A DNA stretch of 63,734 nt from Methylococcaceae bacterium. GTDB taxonomy: Bacteria; Pseudomonadota; Gammaproteobacteria; Methylococcales; Methylomonadaceae. Below are positions 54,575-63,649 of this stretch, one piece after another. The notes below the pieces were generated by a model. It made no database searches and was not told the DNA's origin. It was given only the letters and a program-made list of their open reading frames with translations. The stretch lies in assembly GCA_024636875.1 (NCBI GenBank), contig JAGXGJ010000083.1:1-63734 (forward strand), read 5' to 3'. The translations under genes were made by a program, and so were the position numbers. How positions within the stretch are numbered: position 1 is the stretch's first letter; every line of letters starts with the position of its first letter.

Positions 54575-55915
54575 TTAATTGCCACTCCGCCTGGGATCAA
54601 ACGCATTCTGAACGGTATCGGCAAATAAATTGGCGGACAGCACCAAGGCGAACATAAACACAAAGGCGGCGGATAAAGACCACCAAACGACCGGTTCACG
54701 GGCCATTTCCAGCCGTGCGCCGTTAATCATGTTGCCCCAGCTGTAAGTGCTTGGATCGACACCGATATTGATATAGGATAATACCGCTTCTGCCAGCACC
54801 AGCGAACTGAAATCCAGCACTACGGAGATTAACACGATGTGCATGACATTGGGCAGGATATGGCGCAACAAAATCATGCCTTGTTTTACGCCCAGCGCCT
54901 CAGCGGCTTGCACATATTCCATTTCCCGAAGTTTCAGGGTTTCTGCCCTGAGCAGCCGGCATAAACCGGTCCAGCTGGTTACTCCCAGAATCAGGCATAA
55001 AAATAACAAGCGCATATCGGCACGCACTATCACGCTGGTAAAATCCTGTTCATGATTGGCCATATAGACCTGCACCATCAGGATGGAAGCGGCAATCAGT
55101 AAAACACTCGGGATGGAATTCAGCGTGGTGTAAATATATTGAATCACATCATCTATCCAGCCCCGGAAAAACCCCGCCAATATCCCGAAAACTATAGCCA
55201 TCGGCAGCATGATCAGCGTCGTCAGCGTACCCAGTACCAAACCGGTACGTATGCTTTTTACGGCCTGATAAAAAACGTCCTCGCCCACTTTGTCCGTACC
55301 GAGAACATGATAATAAGCGGATAGGTAAATTAACGCATAAGTAAGAGAAACCATCACAAAGACCACAGCCCAGACCGCTTTGGCGGTGGCACTGCGCATG
55401 AAGCGTTTATGCTGCTCGGCCAATAATGCCCACATTAGCAGCATAAAAAAAACAACCAGACTGGCACCCTGCGCCAGGCCATAAAATGCTTTTTGTAAAA
55501 TATCGGGGATGCGTTGTGTTTCAGGGTCATCCAGATGCCTGCCGCCAAACTTCAAACGCGGATAAGCCCATTGTGTAGTACCATCCGCCATTGTCATCAT
55601 TTCTTTGCTGTACAGTGTGGCTGAAAAAGGTGCTGAATAGGTTTTTTCGCCATGATTCCGGAGCGGCGTTGCCCAGTAATCCAGGACACTGATGATCTCG
55701 TTGCTTTTGTCATTGGCAGGCTTGAAATGTACGGAGTCCAGCAAGCCAATCAGCACAAAAAAAATCAAAACCACCAGCGACACCATGCCGACCTTGCTGC
55801 TGCTGATTTTTTGCAAGGGGCGTTTGATATGCTCTTTACCATGGAGATAAAACGCCAGCACAAGCATGATAATAATCAGCAGGAATATCAGCGCGTCCGT
55901 CCATAAAATAATCAT
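54575..55915 (-). CDS. ABC transporter permease, OppC/YejE type
   Basis: A 446-residue protein with about six membrane segments. The OppC-like N-terminal segment and the inner-loop EAA motif (YVQAAEALGVKQGMILLRHI, about 340) are clear, as are GTDKVGEDVFYQAVKSIRTG (about 215) and SYINIGVDPSTYSWGNMIN (about 390). It resembles YejE, the peptide/microcin-C permease, and is longer than DppC. No binding protein, second permease or ATPase gene is adjacent, so its partners must be elsewhere. Confidence 0.88.
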   Translation of the reverse strand: MIILWTDALIFLLIIIMLVLAFYLHGKEHIKRPLQKISSSKVGMVSLVVLIFFVLIGLLDSVHFKPANDKSNEIISVLDYWATPLRNHGEKTYSAPFSATLYSKEMMTMADGTTQWAYPRLKFGGRHLDDPETQRIPDILQKAFYGLAQGASLVVFFMLLMWALLAEQHKRFMRSATAKAVWAVVFVMVSLTYALIYLSAYYHVLGTDKVGEDVFYQAVKSIRTGLVLGTLTTLIMLPMAIVFGILAGFFRGWIDDVIQYIYTTLNSIPSVLLIAASILMVQVYMANHEQDFTSVIVRADMRLLFLCLILGVTSWTGLCRLLRAETLKLREMEYVQAAEALGVKQGMILLRHILPNVMHIVLISVVLDFSSLVLAEAVLSYINIGVDPSTYSWGNMINGARLEMAREPVVWWSLSAAFVFMFALVLSANLFADTVQNAFDPRRSGN

Positions 55916-56175
55916 TACGATAGCCTTAATATCTCAATTCAGAGTTGATAAATCTGATGCTTATTGTCTGTTTTAATCCGGCAATGTTCAAATCAGGTTT
56001 TGAACTCCATGCTAGATGACATACACTCGGAAGCCAATATGTGGCTTGATTAGAAAGCATATTCAGCCATGCGTAACAAATCTTCTGTTCCGTCGTTTAA
56101 CAGAGGGGTTCTAGCTATTCAGCAAATGAACACTCATCAATTCTGAACCGAATCCCTTCTTAGTAAAATTGCAAT

Positions 56176-56820
56176 CTAAAGCAAAGGTTTCATTTGCATC
56201 GCGAGAGCTAAAGTCCGAATCAACACTTGGCTGGCATCGGCAATCGAAGCGCCAAACGAGACGATGCCGTCTGCATGACCTAACATAACAAAAACCGGTG
56301 TTTCTTCAAGCAGATTCCTGGCAAATAACGCTAACACCGCTTCCGCCATCTCTTGCGTACCATACTGAATAGCCGAATCAATCGCAGGTAAAGCCAGGGC
56401 TTGGTATTGTTGCCAGATAATCGGACTGTGAACATGAACGACTGCTTTCACTTCATTATTTGCATTATAAACGGCGGCATGGGTTAACGCTTCGGAAGAA
56501 GGCTTAATCGCGCCTTCCGCGACAATATGATTATTGCCAGAGCCGGCGGATAAAATGGTGCTGAAATGCGCATTCGTCAATTGAATCAAACCGCTGGTTT
56601 GGGAGCCGGTGATGATAAATTGCGAGGTATTATCCAGTCTAAAACTGACATTACCGAAAGCCAAACCCTCATAACGCCCAGCATCCTGCCCGATCAAACC
56701 AAGCTGAAACAAGATAGCGCGCCAGGCGTTCAATTCGGCAACTTCGGGATAATCACGCGGCACACCAGGATGAAAATCCAGCCAATATTTGATAACGCCT
56801 TCTTGATCTGTTGTCGTCAT
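56176..56820 (-). CDS. mtnB: Methylthioribulose-1-phosphate dehydratase MtnB
   Basis: About 214 residues from the ATG at 56820 (TTTDQEGVIKYWLDFHPG); an in-frame ATG at 56829 is possible. It is a class II aldolase-fold protein with SFRLDNTSQFIITGSQTSGL (about 68), SSEALTHAAVYNANNEVKAV and VHVHSPIIWQQY (zinc His pair, about 130), and FVMLGHADGIVSFGAS (third His, about 180). It dehydrates the MtnA product. It lies on the opposite strand, about 2.4 kb from mtnA. Confidence 0.85.
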   Translation of the reverse strand: MTTTDQEGVIKYWLDFHPGVPRDYPEVAELNAWRAILFQLGLIGQDAGRYEGLAFGNVSFRLDNTSQFIITGSQTSGLIQLTNAHFSTILSAGSGNNHIVAEGAIKPSSEALTHAAVYNANNEVKAVVHVHSPIIWQQYQALALPAIDSAIQYGTQEMAEAVLALFARNLLEETPVFVMLGHADGIVSFGASIADASQVLIRTLALAMQMKPLL

Positions 56821-56911
56821 ATTTACCATCTTTTAAAGTATAAACCATCCCTGTACATTTTTCATTTGGTGAGTTCGCCCCATGGCAAGAATGAAAATCT
56901 TCAAATCAACG

Positions 56912-57016
56912 TATAGGAGCCAAAGTTGGTAAAGCGACCTTTGTAATACCCTCACCCTAACCCTCTCCCAAAGGGAGAGGGGACTTTGTGTCGCTTTACC
57001 AACGTCGGACTCTATA
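56912..57016. mobile_element. 105-bp TA-flanked MITE, copy 4
   Basis: Identical to copy 3, same orientation. It sits about 90 bases upstream of mtnB and just before a coding-like relic on the plus strand, so it may lie in the mtnB promoter region. Confidence 0.92.
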
Positions 57017-57216
57017 CCAATCTCGACAATTTGCTGGAAAAAAAGCTCAGCATCGGCACCGAAGAGGACTGGCGTTACCGCCTCACGTTGCTGAAGAAGT
57101 CTTACCAATCCACTCGGCCAGCGAAAATCAAAGCCAATCTGGCGGACCTGGATACTGTGCAGACACTCTATCTTGACTTATCTCCGTTTCAAATTACTTT
57201 GCTTGACTATAATTAG
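57017..57216 (+). pseudogene. Unidentified coding relic cut by MITE copy 4
   Basis: An open frame without a start runs from the MITE to the TAG at 57214. It reads NLDNLLEKKLSIGTEEDWRY, then RLTLLKKSYQSTRPAKIKAN and LADLDTVQTLYLDLSPF. The composition is protein-like, charged and helical, but no family was recognised. Upstream of the MITE a stop occurs in the same frame within about 25 bases, so the gene was already short or broken. Confidence 0.35.
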
Positions 57217-57725
57217 CCCGATACGCTTCCTTCGTCAACGCATCGTCCCTTGGCTTTGATGGAGGCTTTAAAACGATTTTCAAAAAGCTGTGGAAACCAA
57301 TTATCCGATAAGATATCTTCAATCGTCCAGGGACATTGTTCAGGAAATTTTTCGTAAGAAATTTCAGTTTCCATTTCCGTTGCATCACGGGCATCATCCC
57401 ATGCGTCAGCTAACCACTCAGAATTACATAAGCATTTCTTCAAACTGGGTGTTTGCTTTATACGACGTTTAACACGCTCTCTTTGCGTTTTTATTGTAGC
57501 TTTCCAACTTGCGCCTTGACGAGCCGGTTGATATTGCCACTTAAGAAGATGGCAAAGAAGTACAGCCATTCAGCTTTGCGTGTCTCCTTGCTCGCTTTTA
57601 CCCACGTCTTCTAATTTCTCGGCGATATGTTCAATATCAAACAATTCAAACCTTTTATTGCGAACTAACCACGCTTGCTCATTAGCCCAAGCAACAATAT
57701 CTGTTTCGTAATTTACCGTTGTCAT
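57213..57725 (-). pseudogene. DUF29 family protein gene with in-frame TGA
   Basis: The ATG at 57725 follows a strong GGGAGG site. The first 51 codons (TTVNYETDIVAWANEQAWL, then FDIEHIAEKLEDVGKSEQ) are the DUF29 N-terminus. An in-frame TGA comes immediately before ATGGCTGTA, after which the family sequence continues in the same frame: LLCHLLKWQYQPARQGASWK, RVKRRIKQTPSLKK and FPEQCPWTIEDILSDNWFP. The TGA lies where the family usually has Arg, so a CGA-to-TGA change is likely. It is either a recent pseudogene or two separately translated halves. Confidence 0.8.
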
Positions 57726-57984
57726 AAATCCTCCCTCTTAATATGAATCTTAAAAATTTATTCCATTCAGCGTAAAGAAACCAATCTAAAACAAGACTTG
57801 AATACAATTCAATTTTGAAAGCAAGTAGCGGGAGAGTTCATACCACGGCTCCCCGTGTTCCGAGGTTTGCAACCCCGTCTCAAACGTTTTGACGCTGCCG
57901 CTATCTTTGAACCCTACGAGAATCCCTGCGGCCGGGGTAATATACCTCGTCCAGCTTTGAGGCTGCCTTCAAGTCCCTAAAACA
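57726..57984. other. Intergenic region with REP-like palindrome
   Basis: About 260 bases between the DUF29 and brnA genes. GAGGTTTGCAACCCCGTC near 57868 is a variant of the palindrome at 43807, and TCAAACGTTTTGA nearby is another short palindrome. No gene was recognised. Confidence 0.45.
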
Positions 57985-58203
57985 TTAAGTTTTTTCGTGG
58001 AACTGTGTATTTGGCAATGCTGATAAAATAGCTCTTAACGCCCTATTAACCGCTTCTGAATCTTTAAAAACTTCCGCTATATCAGCGTCCAAAGTTACGG
58101 TAATAGGTGCTTGCTTGATAGCAAATCTGTTAATTTTTGCCTTTGAATAGTCGAAGTTATACTCGGGCAACATATCTTGTTCAGTTTCTTCTGTGTTTTT
58201 CAT
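57985..58203 (-). CDS. brnA: BrnA-like antitoxin
   Basis: A 72-residue protein with EYNFDYSKAKINRFA near residue 14 and a C-terminal ribbon-helix-helix-like part (PITVTLDADIAEVFKDSEAV, then NRALRAIL). This matches BrnA/CopG-type antitoxins, which bind the toxin with one end and DNA with the other. It overlaps the brnT toxin gene by 23 bases, the usual toxin-first order. Autorepression is expected from the family. Confidence 0.85.
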   Translation of the reverse strand: MKNTEETEQDMLPEYNFDYSKAKINRFAIKQAPITVTLDADIAEVFKDSEAVNRALRAILSALPNTQFHEKT

Positions 58204-58465
58204 AATCTTTTCGTTCCTTAGTTGTGGCTAGCCGAGAACTAATTATTCGGATAACTCCTTGCGTTCTTTCTGTGAAAGACACAATTAATAGTCGTCTTTT
58301 ATTTGAATAACCAATAATTAATTCCCTGCGTTCTCCAAATGAATTCCACTCGTCATTAAAAATGGTTGCCAGTGAATCATCAAAGACTGTTTGAGCTTCA
58401 TCAAAGCAAACGTTATGTTTTTTCTGATTTTTCCGCGCTTTTTCGGCATTCCATTCAAACTTCAT
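58181..58465 (-). CDS. brnT: BrnT-like ribonuclease toxin
   Basis: A 94-residue protein starting KFEWNAEKARKNQKKHNVCF, then DEAQTVFDDSLATIF. The middle GERRELIIGYSNKRRLLIVS, and then FTERTQGVIRIISSRLAT, is the BrnT (DUF497) fold with the catalytic-site Arg, Glu and Ser-Arg positions. BrnT is a RelE-like ribonuclease that halts translation. It lies just downstream of sdhE on the same strand, so it may be under the tail of the sdh transcript. Confidence 0.9.
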   Translation of the reverse strand: MKFEWNAEKARKNQKKHNVCFDEAQTVFDDSLATIFNDEWNSFGERRELIIGYSNKRRLLIVSFTERTQGVIRIISSRLATTKERKDYEKHRRN

Positions 58466-58497
58466 TTTTTAACTCGCTGAATAACTTTGAACCCTTG

Positions 58498-58734
58498 CTA
58501 ACCACCCGACCGTATCTTCTCAACCAAAAGCTTGATTCCCCCCATTTCCACTTCTATCTCCCCCATCAAAACCGCCAGCAACTCATCATCCTCCAGTTCC
58601 AATAACTCAACAAACAGCGCTTTCTCTTCCTCGTCGGCCGCCAAGTAACCCATTTCCAGATAGCGCTGCAATAGCAAATCCAGCTCTTTGGTACCGCGTC
58701 TGCATTGCCATTTTAATCTGGCGAGTTGATTCAT
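58498..58734 (-). CDS. sdhE: Succinate dehydrogenase flavinylation factor SdhE
   Basis: A 78-residue protein with the hallmark RRGTKELDLLL (RGxxE, about 13), then LAADEEEKALFVELLELEDD. SdhE binds SdhA and promotes covalent FAD attachment. It starts on the last base of sdhB and closes the sdh operon. A second, unrelated assembly-factor gene of SDHAF4 type opens the same operon. Confidence 0.92.
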   Translation of the reverse strand: MNQLARLKWQCRRGTKELDLLLQRYLEMGYLAADEEEKALFVELLELEDDELLAVLMGEIEVEMGGIKLLVEKIRSGG

Positions 58735-59519
58735 TAACCCAGTTTTCTTTGAATTAACAGTTTTTTGGTTTCGGCGATGGCTTTGGCTGGATTCAAATCT
58801 TTGGGACAGGTGTCGGTACAGTTCATGATGGTATGGCAGCGGTACAATTTAAACGGGTCTTCCAAATCATCAAGGCGTTCCCCGGTGTTTTCGTCGCGGC
58901 TATCCACCAGCCAACGATAGGCTTGTAATAAAACTGCAGGGCCCAAATAACGATCGCTGTTCCACCAGTAGCTTGGGCAGCCGGTCGAGCAACAGGCGCA
59001 CATAACACATTCATATAAACCGTCCAGTTTGGCGCGGTCTTCTTTGCTTTGCAGTCGTTCCGAATCGGCTGGCGGCGGGGTCTGTGTTTCTATCCAGGGT
59101 TTGATGGAGGCATATTGGGCATAAAAATGGGTCATATCCGGCACCAGATCCTTTATAACCTGTAAGTGCGGAAGAGGGAAAATCTTGATGGTGCCGGAAT
59201 AGGAATCGATGGCTTTGGTGCAGGCCAGGGTATTTTTGCCGTTGATGTTCATTGCGCAGGAACCACACACACCTTCACGGCATGAACGCCTGAAAGTTAA
59301 CGTGCTGTCGATTTCATTTTTTATTTTCAGGATGGCGTCCAGCACCATAGGGCCGCAATGGTCCATATCCAGTTCATAACTATCGATGCGCGGATTTTCA
59401 CCGGCATCCGGATCCCATCGATAGACTTCAAAAAGACGGATATTTTTGGTACCTGCCGGAGCTTGAAAGGTTTTGCCTTCGGTCAATACCGAGTTTTTTG
59501 GCAAGGTGAAATCAGCCAT
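58734..59519 (-). CDS. sdhB: Succinate dehydrogenase iron-sulfur subunit SdhB
   Basis: A 261-residue protein, somewhat longer than E. coli SdhB. The 2Fe-2S site is [20 protein letters not shown] (about 78); the 4Fe-4S and 3Fe-4S sites are [16 protein letters not shown] (about 169) and [17 protein letters not shown] (about 230). It passes electrons from FAD to the quinone site. It shares single-base junctions with sdhA before it and sdhE after it, so the operon is tightly packed. Confidence 0.97.
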   Translation of the reverse strand: MADFTLPKNSVLTEGKTFQAPAGTKNIRLFEVYRWDPDAGENPRIDSYELDMDHCGPMVLDAILKIKNEIDSTLTFRRSCREGVCGSCAMNINGKNTLACTKAIDSYSGTIKIFPLPHLQVIKDLVPDMTHFYAQYASIKPWIETQTPPPADSERLQSKEDRAKLDGLYECVMCACCSTGCPSYWWNSDRYLGPAVLLQAYRWLVDSRDENTGERLDDLEDPFKLYRCHTIMNCTDTCPKDLNPAKAIAETKKLLIQRKLG

Positions 59520-61303
59520 TAGTAAACTCTCTCTTTGGGTGGAATAACATCGACTTCGTCGGTTAAGGTAAATAAATGCACGGGCCGGTAATCGATTTTT
59601 ATATTATCGTCGACCAACCATGTCAGGGTATGTTTCAACCAGTTAACATCATCACGGCCAGGATAATCTTCCCGCGCATGTCCACCGCGGCTTTCGCGCC
59701 GATTGCCGGCGGCATTAAGCGCTACGCTGGCCTGACTGAGCAGGTTATCCAGTTCCAGGGTTTCAACCAGATCGGTATTCCAGATCAGGGATTTATCGGC
59801 AACCTTGACATCGGAGAAGGTTTTTTTAACTTCCGCCATGGCTTGAATGCCCTCATCCAGTGTCGATTGGGTTCTGAATACCGCGGCTTTGGTTTGCATG
59901 ATTTTCTGCATGCCCAGACGAATGTCCGAGACGCTGCGGCTGCCATTGGCATGGCGAATTTTATCAAAACGGGCCAGCGCTTTATCACAGGCATTCCTGG
60001 CCAGGGGTTTTAATGCGGTGCCTGGTTTGATAAGTTCTGCGCAACGAATAGCAGCAGCACGTCCGAACACCACTATATCCAGCAGCGAGTTTGAACCCAG
60101 CCGATTCGCTCCGTGGACTGAAACACATGCCGCCTCACCGATTGCCATCAGGCCCGGCACGACTTTATCAGGATTATCACCGTCCAGTGTCACCACTTCG
60201 GCTTTATAATTGGTGGGAATGCCGCCCATGTTGTAATGCGCGGTAGGTATAACCGGAATAGGTTCCTTGGTAACATCGACTCCGGCAAAAATTCGCGAGG
60301 ATTCAGAAATACCAGGTAAGCGTTCATGAATAATCGCCGGATCCAGGTGTTCGATATGCAAATAAATATGATCTTTCAGTCTGCCTACCCCCCGCCCCTC
60401 ATTAATTTCGATGGTCATGGCGCGGCTGACTACGTCCCGCGAAGCCAAATCTTTAGCGTGTGGCGCATACCTTTCCATGAAACGCTCACCTTCCGAATTA
60501 GTCAGGTAACCGCCCTCGCCTCTGACACCTTCGGTAATCAAACAGCCTGCGCCGTAAATGCCGGTCGGATGAAACTGGATAAATTCCATGTCCTGCAGCG
60601 GTAAACCAGCGCGCAGCACCATCGCATTACCATCACCCGTCACCGTATGCGCGGAAGTACAGGAAAAATAGGTACGCCCGTAACCGCCGGTTGCCAGAAC
60701 GGTGACATGGGCTTTGAATAAATGCAGTGAGCCATCATCAAGACGCCACGCCAGCACGCCACGGCATTCGTCCTCTTCCATAATCAAGTCAAGCACGATG
60801 TATTCAACAAAGAATTCGGCATTATGCTTTAACGCCTGTTGATACAAGGTATGCAAAATCGCATGACCGGTTTTGTCAGCCGCCGCGCAAGTGCGCTGTG
60901 CTGTGCCTTCACCGTAATGAGTCGTCATGCCGCCGAATGCACGTTGATAAATTTTGCCCTCCGGGGTTCTGGAAAAAGGCACACCGTAATGTTCCAGTTC
61001 GATAACCGCGGCCATGGCTTCACGGCACATGTATTCAATGGCATCCTGATCGCCCAGCCAATCCGAGCCTTTGACGGTATCGTACATGTGAAAACGCCAG
61101 TCATCTTCACCCATATTGCCTAAAGCCGCACTGATACCGCCTTGCGCAGCAACGGTATGACTGCGGGTGGGGAAAACCTTGGTGAGGCAGGCGGTTTTCA
61201 AGCCTTTTTCCGCCATGCCAAAAGTGGCGCGAAGACCTGCCCCGCCCGCACCCACTACGACCACATCATAGGCATGTTCAATAATTTTATAAGCTGACGA
61301 CAT
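59519..61303 (-). CDS. sdhA: Succinate dehydrogenase flavoprotein subunit SdhA
   Basis: A 594-residue protein. FAD-binding [20 protein letters not shown] (about 16), [10 protein letters not shown] with the His for covalent FAD (about 47), [11 protein letters not shown] (about 240), [18 protein letters not shown] (about 265) and [17 protein letters not shown] (about 395) are all present. It oxidises succinate to fumarate. It follows sdhD by three bases. Confidence 0.98.
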   Translation of the reverse strand: MSSAYKIIEHAYDVVVVGAGGAGLRATFGMAEKGLKTACLTKVFPTRSHTVAAQGGISAALGNMGEDDWRFHMYDTVKGSDWLGDQDAIEYMCREAMAAVIELEHYGVPFSRTPEGKIYQRAFGGMTTHYGEGTAQRTCAAADKTGHAILHTLYQQALKHNAEFFVEYIVLDLIMEEDECRGVLAWRLDDGSLHLFKAHVTVLATGGYGRTYFSCTSAHTVTGDGNAMVLRAGLPLQDMEFIQFHPTGIYGAGCLITEGVRGEGGYLTNSEGERFMERYAPHAKDLASRDVVSRAMTIEINEGRGVGRLKDHIYLHIEHLDPAIIHERLPGISESSRIFAGVDVTKEPIPVIPTAHYNMGGIPTNYKAEVVTLDGDNPDKVVPGLMAIGEAACVSVHGANRLGSNSLLDIVVFGRAAAIRCAELIKPGTALKPLARNACDKALARFDKIRHANGSRSVSDIRLGMQKIMQTKAAVFRTQSTLDEGIQAMAEVKKTFSDVKVADKSLIWNTDLVETLELDNLLSQASVALNAAGNRRESRGGHAREDYPGRDDVNWLKHTLTWLVDDNIKIDYRPVHLFTLTDEVDVIPPKERVY

Positions 61304-61306
61304 AAG

Positions 61307-61693
61307 CTACCCTATCAATAGTATACGAAACACTGCAATCAACGCCGCCAGTGCCAACAACAGAAAACCTAGGTTTACCGTCCAGACTGCAACAATTTTG
61401 ACACCTTCCGCGGCAATATAATCTTCAATAACCACCTGCAAACCCAATGCAGCGTGATAAAAAACCGCTAGTATCAAAGCCACCATGCAAACGGTATTTA
61501 AAGGTGAAGCTAACCACTCTACCGTTTGCTGAAAAGGCGCATGTAAGCTCAAATCGAGAAAAGTGATAAACCAAAAAGTCAGGATAATGAGTGCGACTGC
61601 CGAAACACGCTGCATCCACCAATGCGTTACTCCCGCTTTTGCAGAACCTAATCCTCGAACCTTGGCTAAAGGCGATCTAAATTCCATAACCAT
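61307..61693 (-). CDS. sdhD: Succinate dehydrogenase membrane anchor SdhD
   Basis: A 128-residue protein (or 126 from a second ATG). FRSPLAKVRGLGSAKAGVTH is followed by WWMQRVSAVALIIL and three membrane helices. FYHAALGLQVVIEDYI (about 80) holds the heme b His of the family. It anchors the complex and forms part of the quinone site. It sits three bases from both sdhC and sdhA. Confidence 0.94.
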   Translation of the reverse strand: MVMEFRSPLAKVRGLGSAKAGVTHWWMQRVSAVALIILTFWFITFLDLSLHAPFQQTVEWLASPLNTVCMVALILAVFYHAALGLQVVIEDYIAAEGVKIVAVWTVNLGFLLLALAALIAVFRILLIG

Positions 61694-61696
61694 TCC

Positions 61697-62077
61697 TTAT
61701 TTTGACAAAATTAATAACGTTGTTAAGGTAAGAACTAATGAAGCACCCAGTTCAATGATTGCGTTCCGATTCAAAGTATCGCGGTCAAAACTTTTACCCG
61801 TATCCCAGATTAAATGCCGGACTCCGTGACATAAATGGAGAAAAAGCGCGTAAATAAAACCCCAATACAGCAACTGCACCAACCCTAGACTTGTAAAAGC
61901 CTGCATTGCCGCATAAGTAATTGAACCACCCGCTAGCGCATATAGGATATAGACAAAAAAGATCAATCCGGTAGATAACAGCACACCGGTAAAACGGTGG
62001 GTAATTGACAGAATGCCTGTTAACGGCAGTTTATAGACCTGCAGATGGGGTGAAATGGGTCTGTTATTTGTTGACAT
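61697..62077 (-). CDS. sdhC: Succinate dehydrogenase cytochrome b556 subunit SdhC
   Basis: A 126-residue protein with RPISPHLQVYKLPLTGILSI, then THRFTGVLLSTGL (about 26, quinone-site Ser and Arg) and HLCHGVRHLIWDTGKSF (heme His, about 82), and three membrane helices. It pairs with SdhD to bind heme b and ubiquinone. The SDHAF4-like gene lies 24 bases upstream on the same strand. Confidence 0.95.
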   Translation of the reverse strand: MSTNNRPISPHLQVYKLPLTGILSITHRFTGVLLSTGLIFFVYILYALAGGSITYAAMQAFTSLGLVQLLYWGFIYALFLHLCHGVRHLIWDTGKSFDRDTLNRNAIIELGASLVLTLTTLLILSK

Positions 62078-62101
62078 CGTGTTATCCAGTTGTTGTTTTC
62101 A

Positions 62102-62257
62102 TCAAAAATCAACGCAACGGCCATTTTTTTCCCAATCGCCAAAGCGTGTAGGTTCGGGACCTTTTACTCCTCCAATTTCTTCAATAAGCTGTTTGGTAGA
62201 AGCTTTATCGGAAACTGGTTGGTCTGCTTGTGCCGCATTTATACTGTCTTCCATCAT
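62102..62257 (-). CDS. SDHAF4-like (DUF1674) succinate dehydrogenase assembly factor
   Basis: A 51-residue protein from the ATG at 62257, with AAGGG upstream. It begins MMEDSINAAQADQPVSDK and ends with the family signature EIGGVKGPEPTRFGDWEKNG, then RCVDF. DUF1674/SDHAF4 (Sdh8) proteins bind free flavinylated SdhA and protect it until SdhB joins; they are known mainly from alphaproteobacteria and mitochondria. Its position 24 bases before sdhC supports the role. Alongside SdhE, this operon would carry two SdhA chaperones. Confidence 0.88.
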   Translation of the reverse strand: MMEDSINAAQADQPVSDKASTKQLIEEIGGVKGPEPTRFGDWEKNGRCVDF

Positions 62258-62386
62258 TTTTTTACCCTTAAAACATTGTGCAGGTCTGGCTCTGGCATTT
62301 TTAGAGACTATCCACCTTCACTTTTCTAACCAGGAAACCAGCGAAGATACAAGTAACCAACCTTGCGCGTGTGAGTTCTTTATATT

Positions 62387-62854
62387 TTAATCACGTTCTT
62401 TTTGGATTATATTGCCATTATGATCGACTATGACACTCCAGTCATCACCCGATGCGTTAACAGTCAAATCATATTCTTCGCCAACGCCATTGGGGTTTAC
62501 CACTAATACCGCTTCTTTGATAGTATAAGTATCGAAGGCAGCCTTCAAATTGTCATAAGCAGCTGAAGGCATCATATTTGCCCCCTGAATGTTATCGGCA
62601 TTGATAAAAAAATGGCCATTATCTCTATACAGTTCAATTATCTTCTCCTTCTCCTCCTTAAAAGTAATTTCGTACAAGGATTGCTTAAAATGCGTTTTCT
62701 TTGCCGCTGAAATATCTATAGCATTCGGATGTCTCTTGTAAAATTGGTCCATTATTTGGGAGGGTATTGCATCCTTACCCAAGGTTTCAGCGTATGCTGA
62801 AACCGATGCCAGTGTCAACACTAAAAAACCAACATTAAAAAAGTAATTACGCAT
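62387..62854 (-). CDS. Secreted PepSY-like domain protein
   Basis: A 155-residue protein with a signal peptide (about 1-22, SVSAYA-ETLG). The mature part contains two PepSY-like repeats: IMDQFYKRHPNAIDISAAKK (about 34), then YEITFKEEKEKIIELYRDNG, and AYDNLKAAFDTYTIKEAVLV, then YDLTVNASGDDWSVIVDHNG. It resembles DUF2874/PepSY_like secreted proteins that may inhibit proteases or bind ligands. It is alone on its strand between the SDHAF4-like gene and the cytochrome gene. Confidence 0.75.
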   Translation of the reverse strand: MRNYFFNVGFLVLTLASVSAYAETLGKDAIPSQIMDQFYKRHPNAIDISAAKKTHFKQSLYEITFKEEKEKIIELYRDNGHFFINADNIQGANMMPSAAYDNLKAAFDTYTIKEAVLVVNPNGVGEEYDLTVNASGDDWSVIVDHNGNIIQKERD

Positions 62855-63163
62855 TTTTATTTTACCTGTCTGTGATTGTTAAAAAAGTTGGTTGCTATTA
62901 TATAGCTTAAATGTTTTATAGTGCTCCCCTTCACAGTTGGTGCGCATAGTTTTTCTTTAATTGTGCCGGTCATTAATCAACAAGACAGCCGAAGTATAAA
63001 AATATTTCTATTCCTCATGCCCAAGGCTGATTTTTAAACACCAATTGACAAGTGCATCTGTATTATCCTGACCAGGAATTAATCGCGAAGAAGCTATAAT
63101 TTTCAGCTCCATTTCAGCTTTACGAGATAGAGTAGCAACACTTTAAAATAAAGAGGAATATAG
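62855..63163. other. Divergent intergenic region before the cytochrome b561 gene
   Basis: About 310 bases with promoters for the PepSY-like and cytochrome genes. AAAGAGGA precedes the plus-strand ATG. Nothing else was recognised. Confidence 0.4.
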
Positions 63164-63649
63164 ATGAAGTCGCAAGAGTTGATTAAAGTATGGGATCTCC
63201 CGCTTAGAATTTTCCACTGGCTGCTGGCAGCAGGATTCCTGGTCGCCTACCTGACTGAAGATGAGTTATTAACCCTTCATGTTTGGGCGGGCTATCTGGT
63301 ATCCGGACTGTTGGTTTTCCGGTTAATCTGGGGGTTTATCGGCAATGACTATGCCCGCTTCTCAAATTTTTTATGCAGCCCTGTCAAGTCAATTGTCTAT
63401 GTTAAGGATGTGGTTGCCTTAAAAGCCCAACGCTACATTGGCCATAACCCGGCAGGCGCGCTCATGATTATGTTATTACTGGTCAGTCTGTTAATGACAT
63501 CTATCACAGGATTTGCCGTCTACGGTGCTGATCAGGGGGCAGGACCGTTAGCCAATATCGCAGGATCCAGTAATGAAAAAATCTGGGAAGAAGTAGGCAC
63601 CCTTCATTTTCCAATTAACAGTTTAACAAAATTTCCCCAGGTGTTGTGA
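63164..63649 (+). pseudogene. Cytochrome b561-type protein, C-terminus disrupted
   Basis: The first about 140 residues are a normal b561/cytochrome b_N protein: VWDLPLRIFHWLLAAGFLVA (His ligand), LHVWAGYLVSGLLVFRLIWG (second His) and GHNPAGALMIMLLLVSLLMT, then GFAVYGADQG. After EKIWEEVGTLHF the usual HEFFAN fourth helix with its heme His is replaced by PINSLTKFPQVL and a stop; the following bases are not readable as the expected helix. The final heme ligand is lost, so the gene is probably broken, or the assembly is poor near the contig end. Confidence 0.65.

Noticed and set aside
56833-57108. Minus-strand open frame across MITE copy 4
   Set aside because: Most of it is element sequence read by chance; the same peptide appears at copy 3.
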